Of a DNA stretch of 64,000 nt, positions 9,034 through 18,844 are shown piece by piece. The position numbers were made by a program, and so were the translations under genes. A model generated the notes under the pieces. The model did no database searches. It was not told the DNA's origin and was given only the letters and a program-made list of their open reading frames with translations. Positions within the stretch are counted from its first letter, which is position 1. Each line of letters opens with the position of its first letter. Source of the DNA: an uncultured Pelagibacteraceae bacterium (GTDB taxonomy: Bacteria > Pseudomonadota > Alphaproteobacteria > Pelagibacterales > Pelagibacteraceae); the NCBI GenBank assembly GCA_902552345.1, contig CACDGO010000002.1, positions 176,696 through 240,695 on the forward strand, given 5' to 3'.

Positions 9034-10891
9034 TTTTAAATAAACTTAAAAATCCCCCTAAAGACAGTAGTATTACAGATATCCAGATCCAAACCATAAG
9101 TGGCTTGTGCTGAAATTTAATATTGTAGTATTCTGAACGATCAATATTACTCATCGTTAAATAATGGTCTCCTAAATAGTTTGTTTGGATAGAGGCTTCA
9201 TACGTAAGGGTTTGTGGGTTTTCATAAATTCTTATTTCAGGATATAAAATTTTTCTTTCCATCGTAATTGAATTATTTACCTCTAATTTGCCAACTACAG
9301 CTTTATAATTAACTTCTTGATTTAATTTAAGATCTAAAAGAGCAAATTCATAGTTATCTATTTTTTTTGCCTCACCAAGTTTTAAATTGAAATCTTTTTC
9401 AACAGAAAAATTATGATTTAATCCAATGAATAAAATTAAAAAACCAAAAGATAAGTGAGAAACTATTCTTGGCAAGCTCGATCTACTTTTTTTAAAAAAA
9501 TCTAAAAAAGAGGATATAATTAGGAATAAAGAAGATATTAAGATTAAATTTGAAATTAAGCTATAACTTTTAAGAAAATAAAAGATTGCAATATTTATAA
9601 TAATTGCTCCTCCAAGAATTAATAATATGTTTTTTAAGTTTGAAAATTTATTTTTAATCCATTTTGCTTGAGGACCAATAGCCATTAAAAATAAAAATAC
9701 TACTACAACTGGTATTATCACAGAATTGTAAAAAGGAGGTCCAACTGAAATCTTATTGTTTGAAATTACGTCTGTAAATATTGGGTACAAAGTACCTAAT
9801 AATACTGTTATTAAATAAAACATCATGAACCAGTTATTTATCAAAACAAAAGTTTCCTTGCTGTTTGAATTAATAAAATCGTTAGTTGGCTTAAATTTAT
9901 TGAACAAAAAATAAATTGATGCAAAAATCATTAAACTTAAAAATATTAGAATGAATATACCTCTTGATGGATCGTTAGCAAAAGTATGAACTGAATTAAG
10001 TATGCCAGACCTAACCAAAAAAGTACCTGTTACACTTAAAGTAAACGTTAATAAGCAAAGTATTATTGTCCAAAAATAAAGTGTGTTTCTTTTTTCTAAA
10101 ACTAATAAACTATGCAACAGTGCTGTCATTGCGAACCACGGGAGTAAGGAAGCATTTTCAACTGGGTCCCAAAACCAAAAACCGCCCCAACCTAACTCAT
10201 AATATGCCCATATTGACCCAACCAAAATGCCTAACGTTTGGAAAACCCATGATATCAAAACCCAACTTTTAATTGACTGAGCAAAGTTTCTTCCAGAATA
10301 ATTTGAAATCATTGAAGCCATAGCCGCAGAAAAATATATAGATGATCCCACAAATCCAACATAAAGTAGAGGTGGGTGAATAGCTAAAGCTGGATCCTGT
10401 AATATTGGGTTCAAACCTAACCCCTCTTTAGGAATTGGGCTAATAAAACTAAAAGGGTTAGAATTAAAAATTATAAAAAATAAAAAACCTAAAATTAACA
10501 AGTTTTGAATTATTAAAGTATAAAGTCTGTAGTTCTTTGGGTGGTTTTTATTAAAAATTAAAAATAGAAAAGAGAAAATTGTAAGTATTATAACCCAAAG
10601 CAATAAGCTGCCCTCGTGATTTCCCCAAGTCCCAGAAATTTTATAGAAAAGAGGCTTTAGTGAATGAGAATTTTGATAAACAGTTATTAAAGAAAAGTCA
10701 GAAACGATAAAAGCAGCAGTGAGAGTAAAAAAACAAATCAAAACTATAGTGCTTTGCAACAAACTTATTTGGTAAATATTTTTGAAAATAAAATTACTTT
10801 CAGTTTTTAAACATTTGAAAGAATTATAAATAATTAAAGAACTTAAAAAAATATTTATCAATAAAAGAAAATTTCCAGTATTACTTAGCAT
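9017..10891 (-). CDS. ccmF: Heme lyase subunit CcmF
   Basis: WWD-type motif WGGFWFWDPVENASLLPW, many TM segments. Confidence 0.95.
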   Translation of the reverse strand: MLSNTGNFLLLINIFLSSLIIYNSFKCLKTESNFIFKNIYQISLLQSTIVLICFFTLTAAFIVSDFSLITVYQNSHSLKPLFYKISGTWGNHEGSLLLWVIILTIFSFLFLIFNKNHPKNYRLYTLIIQNLLILGFLFFIIFNSNPFSFISPIPKEGLGLNPILQDPALAIHPPLLYVGFVGSSIYFSAAMASMISNYSGRNFAQSIKSWVLISWVFQTLGILVGSIWAYYELGWGGFWFWDPVENASLLPWFAMTALLHSLLVLEKRNTLYFWTIILCLLTFTLSVTGTFLVRSGILNSVHTFANDPSRGIFILIFLSLMIFASIYFLFNKFKPTNDFINSNSKETFVLINNWFMMFYLITVLLGTLYPIFTDVISNNKISVGPPFYNSVIIPVVVVFLFLMAIGPQAKWIKNKFSNLKNILLILGGAIIINIAIFYFLKSYSLISNLILISSLFLIISSFLDFFKKSRSSLPRIVSHLSFGFLILFIGLNHNFSVEKDFNLKLGEAKKIDNYEFALLDLKLNQEVNYKAVVGKLEVNNSITMERKILYPEIRIYENPQTLTYEASIQTNYLGDHYLTMSNIDRSEYYNIKFQHKPLMVWIWISVILLSLGGFLSLFKNAKNN

Positions 10892-11309
10892 TTTCTTTCA
10901 TTATGTTTTTTATTTCTGGGGGCATATAATTCTCATCATGTTTTGCTAAAATTCTGTCAGCAACAAAAAACTTTTTATCCTGCAGCTTACCTTCTGCCAC
11001 TACTCCTTTGCCTTCTGCAAATAGGTTTGGTATCGTTCCTTTAAAACTCACATTGATTTCATTTTTAAAATCTGTAATTATAAATCTAATTTCTTGATCT
11101 TTTATTTTTAGCGTGTCCTTTTTAACCATTCCACCAACTCTAATCTTTTTATCAAAATTTATTTCCTGGTTTATTTTAATATCAGTAGGAGAATTAAAAT
11201 ATAAAATATTTTCGTTCAGAGCATTTAAAATAAAAAAAATTCCAATGACTGATGAAAATAGTAGTATTGCTAAAAGAGAGGCCCTTTTTTTTACGTTTTT
11301 TGGAAGCAT
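10881..11309 (-). CDS. ccmE: Heme chaperone CcmE
   Basis: VGGMVKK and heme-binding region AKHDENYMPPE. Confidence 0.95.
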   Translation of the reverse strand: MLPKNVKKRASLLAILLFSSVIGIFFILNALNENILYFNSPTDIKINQEINFDKKIRVGGMVKKDTLKIKDQEIRFIITDFKNEINVSFKGTIPNLFAEGKGVVAEGKLQDKKFFVADRILAKHDENYMPPEIKNIMKENAK

Positions 11310-11317
11310 TAAATGCT

Positions 11318-11551
11318 TTAAATCGTTTTATTGTATGATGCTAATATTTTCGAAGCTATTTTAGAATTTCTTAAAACTGTTTTTTTTTGTTGAACAGAAA
11401 GTTCTTCAATTTCTTTGGCGAATTCCTTTTCATACTTTTTAAGTGTTTTTCTTGTCTTGCAGTAAACGAGCCCGCAAACTAAAAAAGTAATCACAAAAGA
11501 TGACCACACGAAAATTCCGTATCCATTCATAGTTATAAAATTACTGATCAT
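11318..11551 (-). CDS. ccmD: Heme exporter protein CcmD
   Basis: Small single-TM protein between ccmC and ccmE. Confidence 0.75.
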   Translation of the reverse strand: MISNFITMNGYGIFVWSSFVITFLVCGLVYCKTRKTLKKYEKEFAKEIEELSVQQKKTVLRNSKIASKILASYNKTI

Positions 11552-12254
11552 ATCTTTTTAAATTCTTTTTCTTAATTCTAATGATTTCTGTCTTGTATTT
11601 CATTAGAAAAATTAGCGCACAATACAAAATTAATACAAAAAACATAAGAAATAAAGGCGTTAACATTGAGGAATGTATTGTACTGGTTCCAGTAATCTTA
11701 ATACTTGCAGGTTGGTGTAGCGTGTTCCACCATTCCACGGAGTATTTAATGATTGGGATATTTATTATGCCAATAATTGCAACAATACTTGAGATTTTGT
11801 TTGCTTTATCATCGTCATCAAAAAATTTATGTATAACAATTAAAACTAAATAAAATAGTGCCATAATTACCATAGAGGTTATCCTTGCATCCCAGACCCA
11901 AAAAGTTCCCCATGTAGGCTGACCCCAAATTGATCCAGTTACTATTGCTATACAAGTAAACATTAAGCCTATTGGTGCAATGCTCTTTGTTATCAATTTT
12001 AAATTTTTAATTTTAAAGATAAAATTCAAAATAGATAAAATGGCTATACAGCTGAAGGAAGCAAGACTTATCCAGGCCGCTGGTACATGCACATACATTA
12101 TCCTTACACTATCGCCTTGTAGGTAATCAGGGGGAGAAAAAATTAATGCAAATGATAGAGCAATTAACAATAAAACAAAAAATATCGAATTAATAAAATT
12201 TATTAATTTTTCTATTATAGCGAAAATATAACTATTATGAAAAAAATTTAACAT
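11541..12254 (-). CDS. ccmC: Heme exporter/handling protein CcmC
   Basis: MYVHVPAAWISL and WGQPTWGTFWVWDARITS motifs. Confidence 0.95.
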   Translation of the reverse strand: MLNFFHNSYIFAIIEKLINFINSIFFVLLLIALSFALIFSPPDYLQGDSVRIMYVHVPAAWISLASFSCIAILSILNFIFKIKNLKLITKSIAPIGLMFTCIAIVTGSIWGQPTWGTFWVWDARITSMVIMALFYLVLIVIHKFFDDDDKANKISSIVAIIGIINIPIIKYSVEWWNTLHQPASIKITGTSTIHSSMLTPLFLMFFVLILYCALIFLMKYKTEIIRIKKKNLKRYDQ

Positions 12255-12290
12255 TCAATTTAACTACTATAATAATATTTTTTTGTGAAG

Positions 12291-12398
12291 TTCTATTATA
12301 CGCCCAATTAAGAATTGGAGGGAGTAATATAAGAATTTTATTCTCAATTGGGCTTAAACTCTAATATTATAGAAAATCTCTGTGTTCTATATTAGAAC
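12291..12398 (-). ncRNA. Candidate structured RNA or 5' leader between hspQ and the ccm operon
   Basis: 14-nt arms 12302-12315 (gcccaattaagaat) and 12340-12353 (attctcaattgggc) pair fully on the minus strand with one G-U; outer arms 12291-12300/12365-12374 pair 9/10; a further hairpin gttcta-tat-tagaac at 12384-12398. Confidence 0.35.
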
Positions 12399-12428
12399 AA
12401 ATATTGTTTTATTTTAGGCGTGATAAAT

Positions 12429-12752
12429 TTAATTAGAGATTTTAAAGTAATTAGCACCTTTTTTGCCTGAAAAAATTTCTTCAATTAAAGGATGCTTGAC
12501 TGGTTCTTTTGACTTATCTAGCAATAAATTTTGTTCTGAAACATAGGCCTCGTAAGTTACTTCGTTGCTTTCAGCTAATAAGTGATAAAAAGGTTGATCT
12601 TTTCTAGGTCTAACTTCCTTAGGAATGGATTGATACCATTCTTCAGAATTATTAAACTCGAAATCAACATCATAGATTACACCCCTAAAATCAAAGTGAC
12701 GGTGCTTAACGACTTCACCAATTGAAAATTTTGCACTATTACTTACTGCCAT
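12429..12752 (-). CDS. hspQ: HspQ/YccV family heat shock (hemimethylated DNA-binding-like) protein
   Basis: FSIGEVVKHRHFDFRGVIYDVD and QPFYHLLAE...AYVSEQNL. Confidence 0.88.
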   Translation of the reverse strand: MAVSNSAKFSIGEVVKHRHFDFRGVIYDVDFEFNNSEEWYQSIPKEVRPRKDQPFYHLLAESNEVTYEAYVSEQNLLLDKSKEPVKHPLIEEIFSGKKGANYFKISN

Positions 12753-12829
12753 ACCTAATAGTTAGTAATTTTTTTATTAAAATCAATATCTAATTTGTTT
12801 AAATTTTATAATGTGTTAATCTATATGTT

Positions 12830-13375
12830 GTGAATAAGTCATTTTTAAAATTTATCACAGACTTTGGGCCATTATTAATTTTTTTCACAATATATTACAA
12901 GAATGACAATAACCTCATAGTTGCTATTCCTCCTTTAATAGTAGCGACTATTGTTGCGGTTATAGTTATGTATTTTGTAGAAAAAAAAATTCCGTATGTT
13001 CCTTTAGTTGGAGGAATAATCATAACTCTTTTTGGAGGCCTAACTTTATACTTTAACAATCCAGTGTTTATTTATATGAAGCCAACAATTGTAAATATCA
13101 TTTTTTCTGGAATATTAATTATCAGTAAAGTTTTTTTTCAAAGAAACTTTCTAAAGTTTTTTTTACAGACTGCTTTTCAATTAAATGATACTGGGTGGGA
13201 TAAATTAAACTTCAGATGGGCTTATTTTTTTATTTTTTTAGCTATATTGAATGAAATTATTTGGAGAACACAACCAGAAACTACTTGGGTAAACTTCAAA
13301 GTGTGGGGAATTTTACCAATAACTTTTATATTTACAGCTTTTCAAGTACCCCTCATAAATAAATATAAAATATGA
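12830..13375 (+). CDS. yciB: Septation protein A/inner membrane protein YciB family
   Basis: DFGPLLIFF, LNEIIWR, family-type TM pattern; GTG start. Confidence 0.85.
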   Translation: MNKSFLKFITDFGPLLIFFTIYYKNDNNLIVAIPPLIVATIVAVIVMYFVEKKIPYVPLVGGIIITLFGGLTLYFNNPVFIYMKPTIVNIIFSGILIISKVFFQRNFLKFFLQTAFQLNDTGWDKLNFRWAYFFIFLAILNEIIWRTQPETTWVNFKVWGILPITFIFTAFQVPLINKYKI

Positions 13376-13719
13376 ACAAAATTAAATTAATTATAAATAA
13401 TGATTTAAAAAAAAATGAAAAGGAGAGATTTTTTATTAAGAAAGAACTCCAATGTATTTTAAATCTTTATGCAAAAATGGTTTCGAATGGATCGTGGAAA
13501 GATTACTCTTTTTCAACTGGAGTAAAAGAGGTTTCATTTGATGTTTACCAAAGAGCTTCGGAAAAGCCTGTGCTTAGAATTACTAAAAATCTTAGGCCCA
13601 ATTATTTTAATGAAAAGTATTTTATTAAAGACAAAGATGGAAAAATAATTAAAAAATCAGAGAATTTAAATCTTTTAATAGATAGAACTAGTTGGAATAA
13701 GCTAAGACTAATAAAATAA
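13372..13719 (+). CDS. DUF2794 family protein
   Basis: KMVSNGSWKDYSFSTGVKEVSFDVYQRASEKPVLRITK matches my recollection of the alphaproteobacterial DUF2794 family. Confidence 0.7.
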   Translation: MNKIKLIINNDLKKNEKERFFIKKELQCILNLYAKMVSNGSWKDYSFSTGVKEVSFDVYQRASEKPVLRITKNLRPNYFNEKYFIKDKDGKIIKKSENLNLLIDRTSWNKLRLIK

Positions 13720-14472
13720 TTATCTTCTTTGACCAAAAAGTCTTAAAAGCATTATGAAAAGATTTATAAAATCAAGGTAAAGTGTCAAAGCCCCCATAAC
13801 AGCTTTTTTACCAATTAATTCACCGCTATCACTCACTAGATACATGTTCTTAATTTTTTGAGTATCGTAAGCAGTTAGACCTACAAAAACTAAAACTCCA
13901 ATAATTGATATAACAAAATACATCATTGAAGATTTCATGAAAATATTTACTAAAGAGGCAATTATTATTCCAAAAAGACCCATCATTAAAAATGATCCTA
14001 ATTTTGTTAGATCTCTTTTAGTTGTATATCCATAAATGCTCATCGCACCAAAGGTACCTGCTGTGATAAAGAAAACTCTAGTTATACTAGCGCCAGTGTA
14101 AATTAAAAATATCGATGAAAGTGATGCTCCCATTAAAGCTGCAAAAACCCAAAAAGTAGTTTGTGCTTTTGCTGCAGACATTTTTGCAATTCCAAAACTC
14201 ATGTAAAAAACTATTGCAAGGGGAGCTAACATTATAACCCATTTTAAGCCTGAGGCATAAATAGAGTTACCAAAACTTGTTAGTCCGACTATCTGTCCCT
14301 CAGTAGAAGTTACGACGGCCATTTTAAAAAATAACAAAGCTACAAATCCAGTCAGAAGCACACCAGATGCCATGTAGTTGTAAACTTTAAGCATGTATGA
14401 ACGTAAACCTTGATCTATAATTGCTTCAGAAGCTGACGAACGGATTGTTGATCTTTGTTTATTAATTTCCAT
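13720..14472 (-). CDS. Bax inhibitor-1/YccA family membrane protein
   Basis: Seven-TM pattern, GLTAYDTQKIKNMY signature, DFINLFIMLLRLFG C-terminus; start likely MEINKQR. Confidence 0.88.
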   Translation of the reverse strand: MEINKQRSTIRSSASEAIIDQGLRSYMLKVYNYMASGVLLTGFVALLFFKMAVVTSTEGQIVGLTSFGNSIYASGLKWVIMLAPLAIVFYMSFGIAKMSAAKAQTTFWVFAALMGASLSSIFLIYTGASITRVFFITAGTFGAMSIYGYTTKRDLTKLGSFLMMGLFGIIIASLVNIFMKSSMMYFVISIIGVLVFVGLTAYDTQKIKNMYLVSDSGELIGKKAVMGALTLYLDFINLFIMLLRLFGQRR

Positions 14473-14552
14473 ATATAAATATATAAGTTTTTTTAAATAC
14501 TTTTCAATAGGCAAAAATTGACCTAAAAAACTGTTATAATTATTAAGTTTTT

Positions 14553-15590
14553 ATGAAATTTAAAAAATTGGGCACTACAGATTTAGATGTGAGCTTAATA
14601 TGTTTAGGAACTATGACATGGGGCACACAAAATACTGAAAAGGATGCTTTTGAACAAATGGATTACTCCTTAAGTGAAGGGGTTAACTTTTTTGACACTG
14701 CAGAACTTTACTCGGTGCCGCCTAACTCGGACTCTTATGGCAAAACCGAAGTAATGATTGGAAATTGGTTTGAAAAAAGAAAAAATAGAGAAAAAATAAT
14801 TTTAGCTTCAAAAGTTGCAGGTCCAGGATGTAGTTGGATTAGAGGTGGAGGAAATAATTTTGATGAACAAACAATTGGAAAAGCAATCGATGGGAGTTTA
14901 AAAAGATTAAAAACAGATTATATTGACTTGTACCAGCTGCATTGGCCCGAAAGATCAACCAATTACTTCGGCAAAAGAGATTATACTGTTGATAGTGATG
15001 AAGGAGAGTGGAATAGCTTTGAAAACGTTCTCGAAGCCCTAGAAAAATTTATTCAGAGCGGAAAAATTAGATACATTGGCATGTCAAATGAAACTCCATA
15101 CGGTCTATCAAAATATATTGAATTATCTAAAAATAAAAAATTACCTCGGATGATGTCAGTACAAAACCCTTACAATTTAGTTAATAGAACTTATGAAATT
15201 GGAATGTCTGAAATTTCAATTAGAGAAAGATGTGGACTTCTAGTCTATTATCCTCTTGCTACAGGTGCGCTATCTGGAAAATATAGAAATGGTCAAATGC
15301 CAAAAAATTCTAGACAAGCTTTATTCAAAGGTTGGGAAAGACATCTAAATCCTTTAGCTATGAAAGCATACGAGGAATATTATAAATTAGCTAAAGAAAG
15401 TAAAATGACAATGGCTCAGTTAGCACAGGCTTTTGTAAACACCAGACCTTTTGTTACGAGTAATATTATAGGGGCAACAACAATGGAGCAATTAAAGGAA
15501 AATATAGATAGTGTAAACATTGAACTATCCGATGAAATTTTAAAAAAAATTGATGTTATCCATAATAATAACCCAAATCCATCTCCTTAA
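14553..15590 (+). CDS. Aldo/keto reductase
   Basis: NFFDTAELY, DYIDLYQLHWP, IGATTMEQLKENI. Confidence 0.92.
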   Translation: MKFKKLGTTDLDVSLICLGTMTWGTQNTEKDAFEQMDYSLSEGVNFFDTAELYSVPPNSDSYGKTEVMIGNWFEKRKNREKIILASKVAGPGCSWIRGGGNNFDEQTIGKAIDGSLKRLKTDYIDLYQLHWPERSTNYFGKRDYTVDSDEGEWNSFENVLEALEKFIQSGKIRYIGMSNETPYGLSKYIELSKNKKLPRMMSVQNPYNLVNRTYEIGMSEISIRERCGLLVYYPLATGALSGKYRNGQMPKNSRQALFKGWERHLNPLAMKAYEEYYKLAKESKMTMAQLAQAFVNTRPFVTSNIIGATTMEQLKENIDSVNIELSDEILKKIDVIHNNNPNPSP

Positions 15591-15633
15591 TACAAGGCAT
15601 TGAAATAGATAATTTTTAGTATAAAAATAAAAT

Positions 15634-16134
15634 ATGTCTGTTAAAAAAATTTTTATAATACTAATTCTATGTTTATTTTCTGTTAATTCTTTTGCCGTTA
15701 CGCCAAGATCAACTGGAAAATATAAAAACTGGGAAAGCTTTGTAGCAGAAACTGATAAGGGAAAAATTTGCTTCGCTCAAACTGTTCCGACTAAAAGAGC
15801 GCCAGCTGCTGTAAAAAGAAATAAATCAAAATTATTTGTAGCTTTTAGGCCCTCAGAAGAAATCAAAGATGAAGTGAGTTTAACAAGTGGCCATGATTAT
15901 AAGACATCAAGTGTAACCGCTAGCTCTGGAAAAAGAAGATACTCTTTTTTTTCACAGAAAGATTTTGCTTGGCTATTGGATGATCAGGAAGAGAAAAAAT
16001 TTATTCAATTGATGAAAAAAGCAACTGACATAATTGTAAAAGCAAGAACCACAAAAGGAGCTGAGACAACTGATCACTATTCTATGATGGGATTCACAAA
16101 GGCGTATAACACGGCAAAAAAAACTTGCAGCTAA
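15634..16134 (+). CDS. IalB-like (invasion-associated locus B family) periplasmic protein
   Basis: Signal peptide; YKNWESFVAETDKGKICFAQTVP IalB-like pattern. Confidence 0.65.
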   Translation: MSVKKIFIILILCLFSVNSFAVTPRSTGKYKNWESFVAETDKGKICFAQTVPTKRAPAAVKRNKSKLFVAFRPSEEIKDEVSLTSGHDYKTSSVTASSGKRRYSFFSQKDFAWLLDDQEEKKFIQLMKKATDIIVKARTTKGAETTDHYSMMGFTKAYNTAKKTCS

Positions 16135-17319
16135 ATGAAAAAAATTGTTTTAGCCTACTCAGGTGGTTTGGATACATCTATAATTTTGAGATGGTTACAA
16201 GAAAATTATAAAGCTGAAGTAATTGCTTACACCTCTGATATTGGACAAGTTTTAGATAAAAAAAAAATTATTAAAAATGCTAAAAGACTAGGTGTAAAAA
16301 AAATAATTATTGAAAATTTAAAAAATATCTTTGTGAAAGATTATGTTTTCCCTATGATAAGAGCTCATGCAGTTTATGAAGGAGTATATTTATTAGGCAC
16401 ATCTATTGCCAGGCCGTTAATTGCAAAAAGACAAGTTGAAATTGCAAAAAAATTTAAGGCTTTTGCAGTTTCGCATGGCGCGACTGGAAAAGGTAACGAT
16501 CAAGTAAGATTCGAGCTGGGTTACTCATATTTTGGTAAAAATAAGATTAAAACTATAGCGCCATGGAGAGAATGGAAATTACAATCAAGAGCAGATTTAA
16601 TTAAATACGCTAAAAAAAATAATATACCAATTCCTAAAGATAAAAAGGGAGCACCGCCATTTTCTGTAGATGACAATATTTTTCATACATCAACTGAAGG
16701 CAAGATTTTAGAGGACCCAAAAAACTCTGCTCCTGAATTTATTTATCAGAGAACAGTTTCACCACAAAAAGCTCCTAATAGACCTACAAAAGTAAAAATT
16801 ACTTTTAAGAACAGTGATCCAATTGCAGTAAATGGAAAAAAATTAAGTCCTGAAAAGCTTTTAAGTAAATTGAATATTCTGGCTGGAAAAAATGGAATAG
16901 GGAGAGTTGATCTTGTTGAAAATAGATTTATTGGGATTAAATCCAGAGGTGTTTACGAAACTCCAGGTGGTACTGTGTTATATACTGCACATAGAGCTAT
17001 AGAGTCTGTAACTCTTGATAAAGAAACCGCTCATAAAAAAGAGAGAATAATGCCAGAGTATGCTGAGCTGGTATATAACGGTTACTGGTTTTCGAAAAAA
17101 AGATTAAAATTACAAAGACTTATTGATAAAAAAAGAAACAAAGTGTCTGGTGATATTATTTTAAGTTTATGCAAGGGGAACGTAACTATTTTATCAAGAA
17201 GGACAAAAAATAAAGCTTATTCAATGAAAAAAGTTTCTTTTGAGGAGAATAAAACGTTTAATAAAAGAAAAGTTGAAAATTTCATAAAATTTCACTCTAA
17301 ACAGTTAAATAAAGCTTAA
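16135..17319 (+). CDS. argG: Argininosuccinate synthase
   Basis: VLAYSGGLDTSIILRWL, GATGKGNDQVRFE. Confidence 0.97.
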   Translation: MKKIVLAYSGGLDTSIILRWLQENYKAEVIAYTSDIGQVLDKKKIIKNAKRLGVKKIIIENLKNIFVKDYVFPMIRAHAVYEGVYLLGTSIARPLIAKRQVEIAKKFKAFAVSHGATGKGNDQVRFELGYSYFGKNKIKTIAPWREWKLQSRADLIKYAKKNNIPIPKDKKGAPPFSVDDNIFHTSTEGKILEDPKNSAPEFIYQRTVSPQKAPNRPTKVKITFKNSDPIAVNGKKLSPEKLLSKLNILAGKNGIGRVDLVENRFIGIKSRGVYETPGGTVLYTAHRAIESVTLDKETAHKKERIMPEYAELVYNGYWFSKKRLKLQRLIDKKRNKVSGDIILSLCKGNVTILSRRTKNKAYSMKKVSFEENKTFNKRKVENFIKFHSKQLNKA

Positions 17320-17341
17320 ATTTTTGATAGATTAATATCTA

Positions 17342-17728
17342 ATGAACAGTTCGATTCGAAATATTCAGTTAGTTGCGGTTATAGTGGTTCTTGTATCAAC
17401 TATTATTGCTTTCTTTTTAGAAATGAAAGAAATGTACGAAAACAAAGATATCACATTAGCTGATTTGCTCTTAATGTTCATTTATATCGAAGTAATTGGT
17501 TTAGTGAGATCTTATTGGGAAACTCAATCCGTAAGAATAACATATCCTTTAATCATAGCTATTACAGCGCTAGCTCGGTTTATAATATTACAAGATAAAG
17601 AGAGTGACCCTGCAAACTTAATTTATATTTCTTTAGCTATTTTAATAGTTGCGATTGCTACAGTTATTATAAGATTTAGAAATAGTAAGTACTTAAAAAT
17701 TGAAAAGTCTAGGTCAAGCGAGCTTTAA
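17342..17728 (+). CDS. PsiE-like membrane protein
   Basis: Four TM segments, phosphate-starvation-inducible E family resemblance. Confidence 0.6.
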   Translation: MNSSIRNIQLVAVIVVLVSTIIAFFLEMKEMYENKDITLADLLLMFIYIEVIGLVRSYWETQSVRITYPLIIAITALARFIILQDKESDPANLIYISLAILIVAIATVIIRFRNSKYLKIEKSRSSEL

Positions 17729-18551
17729 AACACGTTAAAGTATTCTTTAATAAACATGCAATCGTCATTGGTCCTACGCCTCCAGGAACAGGAGTTATTG
17801 CTTTAACATTATCTTTTAATTCATCAAAATTAACATCTCCTACTATTTTTTCTCCTACTTTATTAATGCCAACATCTATAACAATTGCATTTTTTTTTAC
17901 CCAATCTTTTTTGATTAAATTTGGAACCCCGACAGCTGCTACTAAAATATCTGCCTTGAGGCACTCATTTTTTAAATTATTTGTTTTTGAGTGAACTATA
18001 GTTACTGAGCAATTTTCCTTTAATAATAATTGAGCCATTGGTTTACCATTTAAATTAGATCTTCCTATTATAACAGCATGTTTGCCTGCTAAATTTGACT
18101 CTATTTTTTTAATCAATAAAAGACATCCCAAAGGTGTACAAGGAACGATTGAGTCATAACCAGATGAAAGATTGCCAACATTTACTGGATTAAAACCGTC
18201 TACGTCTTTGGATGGATTAATTGCATTAATAATTTTCTCTTTACTTATATGGCTAGGCAATGGAAGCTGAACTAAGATACCAGAAATTTCATCGTTTTTA
18301 TTCAATTCTTCAATTTTTTCTAAAATATCTTTCTCACTCACATTTTTTGGATATCTAATTATTTCAGAGTTAATGCCAACTTCTCTAGCACTTTTTTCTT
18401 TATTTTTTACGTATATTAAACTGGGCGCAAAATCTCCGATCAAGATAACTGTAAGACTGGGTGTTTTACCGCTCTTTTTCTTTAAATCTGAAATTTCTTT
18501 TTTAATTTCATTTCTAATAATCTCCGCTTGTTTTTTTCCATCAATAATCAT
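17709..18551 (-). CDS. folD: Methylenetetrahydrofolate dehydrogenase/cyclohydrolase
   Basis: GILVQLPLPSHI, KDVDGFNPVNVGNL, VIIGRSNLNGKPMAQLLL, PGGVGPMT. Confidence 0.97.
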   Translation of the reverse strand: MIIDGKKQAEIIRNEIKKEISDLKKKSGKTPSLTVILIGDFAPSLIYVKNKEKSAREVGINSEIIRYPKNVSEKDILEKIEELNKNDEISGILVQLPLPSHISKEKIINAINPSKDVDGFNPVNVGNLSSGYDSIVPCTPLGCLLLIKKIESNLAGKHAVIIGRSNLNGKPMAQLLLKENCSVTIVHSKTNNLKNECLKADILVAAVGVPNLIKKDWVKKNAIVIDVGINKVGEKIVGDVNFDELKDNVKAITPVPGGVGPMTIACLLKNTLTCFKARLT

Positions 18552-18844
18552 CTTAAAAATAGTCCTGGTGCAAACATTTCAAAAACTAAATTCCTAAAAA
18601 ACATCAATCCTAAAATCAGTATCACTGGAGAGATATCTATAGACCCTAAGTTGGGTAAAAATCTTCTGATAAAGTTTAAAGGTGGAGCTGTAAGTTTGTA
18701 AGAAACGTCTAAAACAGAATATACAAACCTATTACTTGTATTTAAAACATTAAAAGCAACCAGCCAACTAAATATTACGTGAATAATTAATATCCAAATG
18801 TAAAGGCTAATTATATTGTCGAATAGAATTAATATCGACTTCAT
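18548..18844 (-). CDS. YggT family membrane protein
   Basis: PPLNFIRRFLPNLGSIDISPVILIL motif. Confidence 0.88.
   Translation of the reverse strand: MKSILILFDNIISLYIWILIIHVIFSWLVAFNVLNTSNRFVYSVLDVSYKLTAPPLNFIRRFLPNLGSIDISPVILILGLMFFRNLVFEMFAPGLFLR

Noticed and set aside
11581-11853. 90-aa plus ORF antisense to ccmC
   Set aside because: Antisense shadow of a conserved gene.
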